Positions 60,065 to 64,000 of a stretch of 64,000 bases of DNA are shown here, piece after piece. Origin of the DNA: Lamellibrachia columna (lineage: Eukaryota; Annelida; Polychaeta; Sabellida; Siboglinidae); assembly GCA_963662155.1 (NCBI GenBank), contig OY759269.1, positions 1,311,501 to 1,375,500 of the forward strand, read 5' to 3'. Under the pieces are notes generated by a model that was not told where the DNA came from, did no database searches, and saw only the letters and a list, made by a program, of their open reading frames with translations. The translations under genes were made by a program, and so were the position numbers. Position 1 is the stretch's first letter. The number at the start of each line of letters is the position of its first letter.

Positions 60065-60742
60065 CGCTAGTTCCTAACATACAGGCACTGACGTCAGCTG
60101 AATTTGGTGGTCAAATGTTCTTCATAAGTTTCGCGCCGAGGTAATAATAACTGACAGAATGGCCTCCATTAGTGAACACGCCACTTTATCAGTTTTTGGA
60201 CTTTATTTGAAAGAAGACATGATTAAGTTATATATGCGATGTAATCTATATACATAAGAAAATTTATAACTCTAGTAATTGTACTGTAGTTTGTACGTAT
60301 AACAACGAGTCGACAGCCCTGCTGGCGGAAATTCACTCATGCTTGGTTGAAGGCCAATCAATCCACTACAAGTGTGTGTGGCAGGGTTTCAACTTCTGTT
60401 CCATCTGTTTTTGGGGTCAACCTCCCACCTCCCTCCAATTTTTAGGACCAACTCCCACTTCCTGCCAAACCTCACACTAGCGCTTAACGGGGCAAGTTCA
60501 CTGCTTCAAACTTATAGCTTAAAGTACATTACTGCTACGTATGAGATAAGTTAAACTGATAGGCTATACGTTAAGTATTGAGATACGTTGGGAACGAAAA
60601 CCTTACAGCTGAAACTGTCTAATATCATTTCGCCGTCGTCTGAAGACTTGTTTTACTCGCCTTAATGGTACCATCTACCTGGTCGGGTCCAACCCAGCTT
60701 AGGCGGGCAGTGGTCAGTCGACTGACACAGGAACTGTTTCAG
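60065..60742. other. Intron 4, unique right part
   Basis: Unique sequence between the short repeats and the exon 5 acceptor. No coding or repeat signal recognised apart from the acceptor tract ending TGTTTCAG. Confidence 0.5.
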
Positions 60743-60923
60743 CTTGGACGTCGGGGGAGAGACCGTGGTGGACACTCTGGCAGTCGTCAAAAGCAACGGC
60801 ACGGTCATGTGGACGCCGCACGAGATCCTCACGAGCCACTGTCCAATGCGCATGCGTCACTTCCCAAACGACCAACAGACGTGCCACCTGGTGTACGGCT
60901 CGTGGACCTATGACAACACACAG
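60743..60923 (+). CDS. nAChR-like gene, exon 5: Cys-loop and loop B
   Basis: The acceptor ACTGTTTCAG precedes 60743 and the donor CAG/GTGGTG follows 60923. The 181-bp exon encodes LDVGGETVVDTLAVVKSNG, VMWTPHEILTSHC, a Cys-loop with Cys codons at 60840 and 60882 (13 residues between them, the canonical spacing), and GSWTYDNTQ containing the loop B Trp at 60903. Family members have FPFD or FPYD inside the loop; here it reads FPND, a change at a nearly invariant aromatic position. It ends in phase 0. The intron behind it opens with a GTGCGT-type microsatellite (60930-60979), and I found no further exon before the right-hand satellite. Confidence 0.95.
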
Positions 60924-61349
60924 GTGGTGACGCTGTGCGTGTGTGCGTGCACGCGTGTGTGCGTTAGTGCGTGCGTGCTTCACCGATTGTACTATATAGT
61001 AGGGTAGATAACTGAAAAATCATGCACTTTTTGATAAAACTACGAAACTCGGCACATATTTACAACTCGTCAAGGCGAACAAATTTAGACCCCGGCCATC
61101 TCAGATTTTGTGCTGGACTGCGTTGGCGGGTATTTTTTTAATGGCTAAACATTATTTAATAATAATACAATTTGCTGTTACGCAGATGTTCCGTTTGTGT
61201 ACCACTTTATAATTTTAAACTCGGCTTCGGTTCCACAAATTATGCCAATGTGCCACCTTTTAAAATTGTATCATTATGATCTATTCACCTGACACACGCG
61301 CACGCGCACCACACACGCAAGCACGCACGCACGCACACTCTGCCACTTG
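60924..61349. other. Start of intron 5
   Basis: Begins GTGGTG, then a GTGCGT-type microsatellite to about 60979, then unique AT-rich sequence and a GCAC/CACG microsatellite near 61298-61337. No exon found. Confidence 0.6.
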
Positions 61350-64000
61350 CCATGAAAAGTATCCGTGAATATGTTAGTGGATGCCCGGCTGACTGCAGTA
61401 GAATATGTTAGTGGATGCCCCGCTGATGAGTGCAGTAGAATATGTTAGTGGATGCCCCGCTGACTGCAGTAGAATATGTTAGTGGATGCCCGGCTGAGTG
61501 CAGTAGAATATGTTAGTGGATGCCCCGCTGAGTGCAGTAGAATATGTTAGTGGATGCCCCGCTGAGTGCAGTAGAATATGTTAGTGGATGCCCGGCTGAT
61601 TGCAGTAGAATATGTTAGTGGATGCCCCGCTGAGTGCAGTAGAATGTGTTAGTGGATGCCTCGCTGAGTGCAGTAGAATATGTTAGTGGATGCCCCGCTG
61701 ACTGCAGTAGAATATGTTAGTGGATGCCCCGCTGAGTGCAGTAGAATATGTTAGTGGATGCCCCGCTGAGTGCAGTAGAATGTGTTAGTGGATGCCCGGC
61801 TGACTGCAGTAGAATATGTTAGTGGATGCCCCGCTGACTGCAGTAGAATATGTTAGTGGATGCCCGGCTGAGTGCAGTAGAATATGTTAGTGGATGCCCC
61901 GCTGAGTGCAGTAGAATATGTTAGTGGATGCCCCGCTGAGTGCAGTAGAATGTGTTAGTGGATGCCTCGCTGAGTGCAGTAGAATATGTTAGTGGATGCC
62001 CCGCTGACTGCAGTAGAATATGTTAGTGGATGCCCGGCTGAGTGCAGTAGAATATGTTAGTGGATGCCCCGCTGAGTGCAGTAGAATATGTTAGTGGATG
62101 CCCCGCTGAGTGCAGTAGAATATGTTAGTGGATGCCCGGCTGATTGCAGTAGAATATGTTAGTGGATGCCCGGCTGACTGCAGTAGAATATGTTAGTGGA
62201 TGCCCGGCTGAGTGCAGTAGAATATGTTAGTGGATGCACCGCTGAGTGCAGTAGAATATGTTAGTGGATGCCCCGCTGACTGCAGTAGAATATGTTAGTG
62301 GATGCCCCGCTGAGTGCAGTAGAATGTGTTAGTGGATGCCCGGCTGAGTGCAGTAGAATATGTTAGTGGATGCCCCGCTGACTGCAGTAGAATGTGTTAG
62401 TGGATGCCCCGCTGAGTGCAGTAGAATGTGTTAGTGGATGCCCGGCTGAGTGCAGTAGAATATGTTAGTGGATGCCCCGCTGAGTGCAGTAGAATATGTT
62501 AGTGGATGCCCGGCTGAGTGCAGTAGAATATGTTAGTGGATGCCCGGCTGAGTGCAGTAGAATATGTTAGTGGATGCCCGGCTGAGTGCAGTAGAATATG
62601 TTAGTGGATGCCCCGCTGAGTGCAGTAGAATATGTTAGTGGATGCCCCGCTGACTGCAGTAGAATATGTTAGTGGATGCCCGGCTGAGTGCAGTAGAATA
62701 TGTTAGTGGATGCCCGGCTGAATGCAGTAGAGTATGTTAGTGGATGCCCGGCTGAGTGCAGTAGAATATGTTAGTGGATGCCCGGCTGAGTGCAGTAGAA
62801 TATGTTAGTGGATGCCCGGCTGAGTGCAGTAGAATATGTTAGTGGATGCCCGGCTGAGTGCAGTAGAATATGTTAGTGGATGCCCGGCTGAGTGCAGTAG
62901 AATATGTTAGTGGATGCCCGGCTGAGTGCAGTAGAATATGTTAGTGGATGCCCGGCTGAGTGCAGTAGAATATGTTAGTGGATGCCCCGCTGAGGGCAGT
63001 AGAATATGTTAGTGGATGCCTGGCTGAGTGCAGTAGAATATGTTAGTGGATGCCAGGCTGAGTGCAGTAGAATATGTTAGTGGATGCCCGGCTGAGTGCA
63101 GTAGAATATGTTAGTGGATGCCCCGCTGAGTGCAGTAGAATATGTTAGTGGATGCCCCGCTGAGTGCAGTAGAATATGTTAGTGGATGCCCGGCTGAGTG
63201 CAGTAGAATATGTTAGTGGATGCCCGGTTGAGTGCAGTAGAATATGTTAGTGGATGCCCCGCTGAGTGCAGTAGAATATGTTAGTGGATGCCCGGCTGAG
63301 TGTAGTAGAATAAGTTAGTGGATGCCCCGCTGAGTGCAGTAGAATATGTTAGTGGATGCCCCGCTGAGTGCAGTAGAATATGTTAGTGGATGCCTCGCTG
63401 AGTGCAGTAGAATATGTTAGTGGATGCCCCGCTGACTGCAGTAGAATATGTTAGTGGATGCCCGGCTGAGTGCAGTAGAATATGTTAGTGGATGCCCCAC
63501 TGAGTGCAGTAGAATATGTTAGTGGATGCCCCGCTGAGTGCAGTAGAATGTGTTAGTGGATGCCTCGCTGAGTGCAGTAGAATATGTTAGTGGATGCCCC
63601 GCTGACTGCAGTAGAATATGTTAGTGAATGCCCGGCTGAGTGCAGTAGAATATGTTAGTGGATGCCCCGCTGAGTGCAGTAGAATATGTTAGTGGATGCC
63701 CCGCTGAGTGCAGTAGAATATGTTAGTGGATGCCCGGCTGATTGCAGTAGAATATGTTAGTGGATGCCCGGCTGACTGCAGTAGAATATGTTAGTGGATG
63801 CCCGGCTGAGTGCAGTAGAATATGTTAGTGGATGCACCGCTGAGTGCAGTAGAATATGTTAGTGGATGCCCCGCTGACTGCAGTAGAATATGTTAGTGGA
63901 TGCCCCGCTGAGTGCAGTAGAATGTGTTAGTGGATGCCCGGCTGAGTGCAGTAGAATATGTTAGTGGATGCCCCGCTGACTGCAGTAGAATGTGTTAGTG
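61350..64000. repeat. 34-bp satellite array, about 78 copies, running off the window
   Basis: Unit GAATATGTTAGTGGATGCCC then CGCTGAGTGCAGTA. Two main variants alternate (CCCCGCTG and CCCGGCTG) plus GACTGCAG and TGTGTTAG forms. A block marked by GCCTCGCTG (61961) and GCACCGCTG (62233) recurs at 63559 and 63831, both exactly 1598 bp (47 units) away, so a higher-order duplication is present. It lies downstream of receptor exon 5 and presumably within its next intron. Confidence 0.97.

Larger units (their letters stand above)
49719..60923 (+). other. Gene model: nAChR-like Cys-loop receptor subunit, five 5' coding exons (partial)
   Basis: Spliced gene assembled from the sequence: CDS exons 49719-49785, 57768-57940, 58419-58463, 59191-59300 and 60743-60923, 576 nt or 192 codons with no stop. 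Introns are 7982, 478, 727 and 1442 bp, and each begins GT and ends AG. Exon end phases run 1, 0, 0, 2, 0, and every join keeps the frame. A signal exon ending in phase 1, a 45-bp exon 3 and a 110-bp exon 4 are the classic nAChR gene structure (known for the family). The product would be the ligand-binding extracellular half of a pentameric plasma-membrane ion channel subunit. Loop D Trp (exon 3), loop A WTPDIVLYN (exon 4), Cys-loop and loop B WTYD (exon 5) are all visible. Loop C, which separates alpha from non-alpha subunits, and TM1-TM4 are not in the window. Nothing seen makes it a pseudogene, but exon 5 has FPND where the family has FPFD. Confidence 0.85.

Overview
The window is nuclear DNA of an animal. 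It has spliced coding exons with GT/AG borders, non-LTR retrotransposon remnants, long microsatellites, and about 25 separate minisatellite or satellite arrays. The array spans I list add up to roughly half of the 64 kb. A Cys-loop receptor gene rules out a prokaryote. CR1/L2-type elements together with this receptor would fit a marine invertebrate such as a mollusc or another lophotrochozoan, but nothing here fixes the species.

The one host gene I can support is on the + strand from 49719 into the right edge. It is a nicotinic-acetylcholine-receptor-like (Cys-loop ligand-gated channel) subunit. I reconstruct five coding exons: a signal-peptide exon (49719-49785), an N-terminal exon (57768-57940), a 45-bp mini-exon (58419-58463), a 110-bp exon (59191-59300) and the Cys-loop exon (60743-60923). 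All phases match (1, 0, 0, 2, 0), and the 45-bp and 110-bp sizes are those known for nAChR genes. The exons give 192 codons of the extracellular domain. Loop C and the four membrane segments must lie beyond 64000. Intron 1 (about 8 kb) is two-thirds filled by a 5.4-kb array of a 36-bp unit. The acceptor plus first 26 bp of the 110-bp exon has been tandemly copied, giving five in-frame acceptor sites 54 bp apart.

Mobile elements: four copies of one CR1-type non-LTR family, A (3066-5899, -), B (7829-8656, -), C (14226-14896, +) and D (47955-49165, +). A, B and C end in the same short tandem 3' tail. An L2-like element (about 10346-15235, +) is split by copy C and by a further 632-bp retroelement fragment. 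Other 3' retroelement pieces lie at 16105-16860, 21256-22466 and perhaps 24010-24134. All look defective.

Layout: 1-2146 61-bp array; 2369-2974 G-tetrad-rich simple repeat; 3066-15235 retroelements with a 33/29-bp array at 9273-10345; 17060-20652 35/70-bp satellite; 21031-30867 several arrays and microsatellites; 31375-33010 60-bp array; 36172-38498 40- and 72-bp arrays; 40195-44975 22-, 28- and 37-bp arrays; 46150-47322 43-bp array; 47955-49165 CR1 copy D; 49719-60923 receptor gene; 61350-64000 34-bp array. The very long open frames inside arrays (up to 1238 codons) are by-products of stop-free repeat units and are not annotated as genes.
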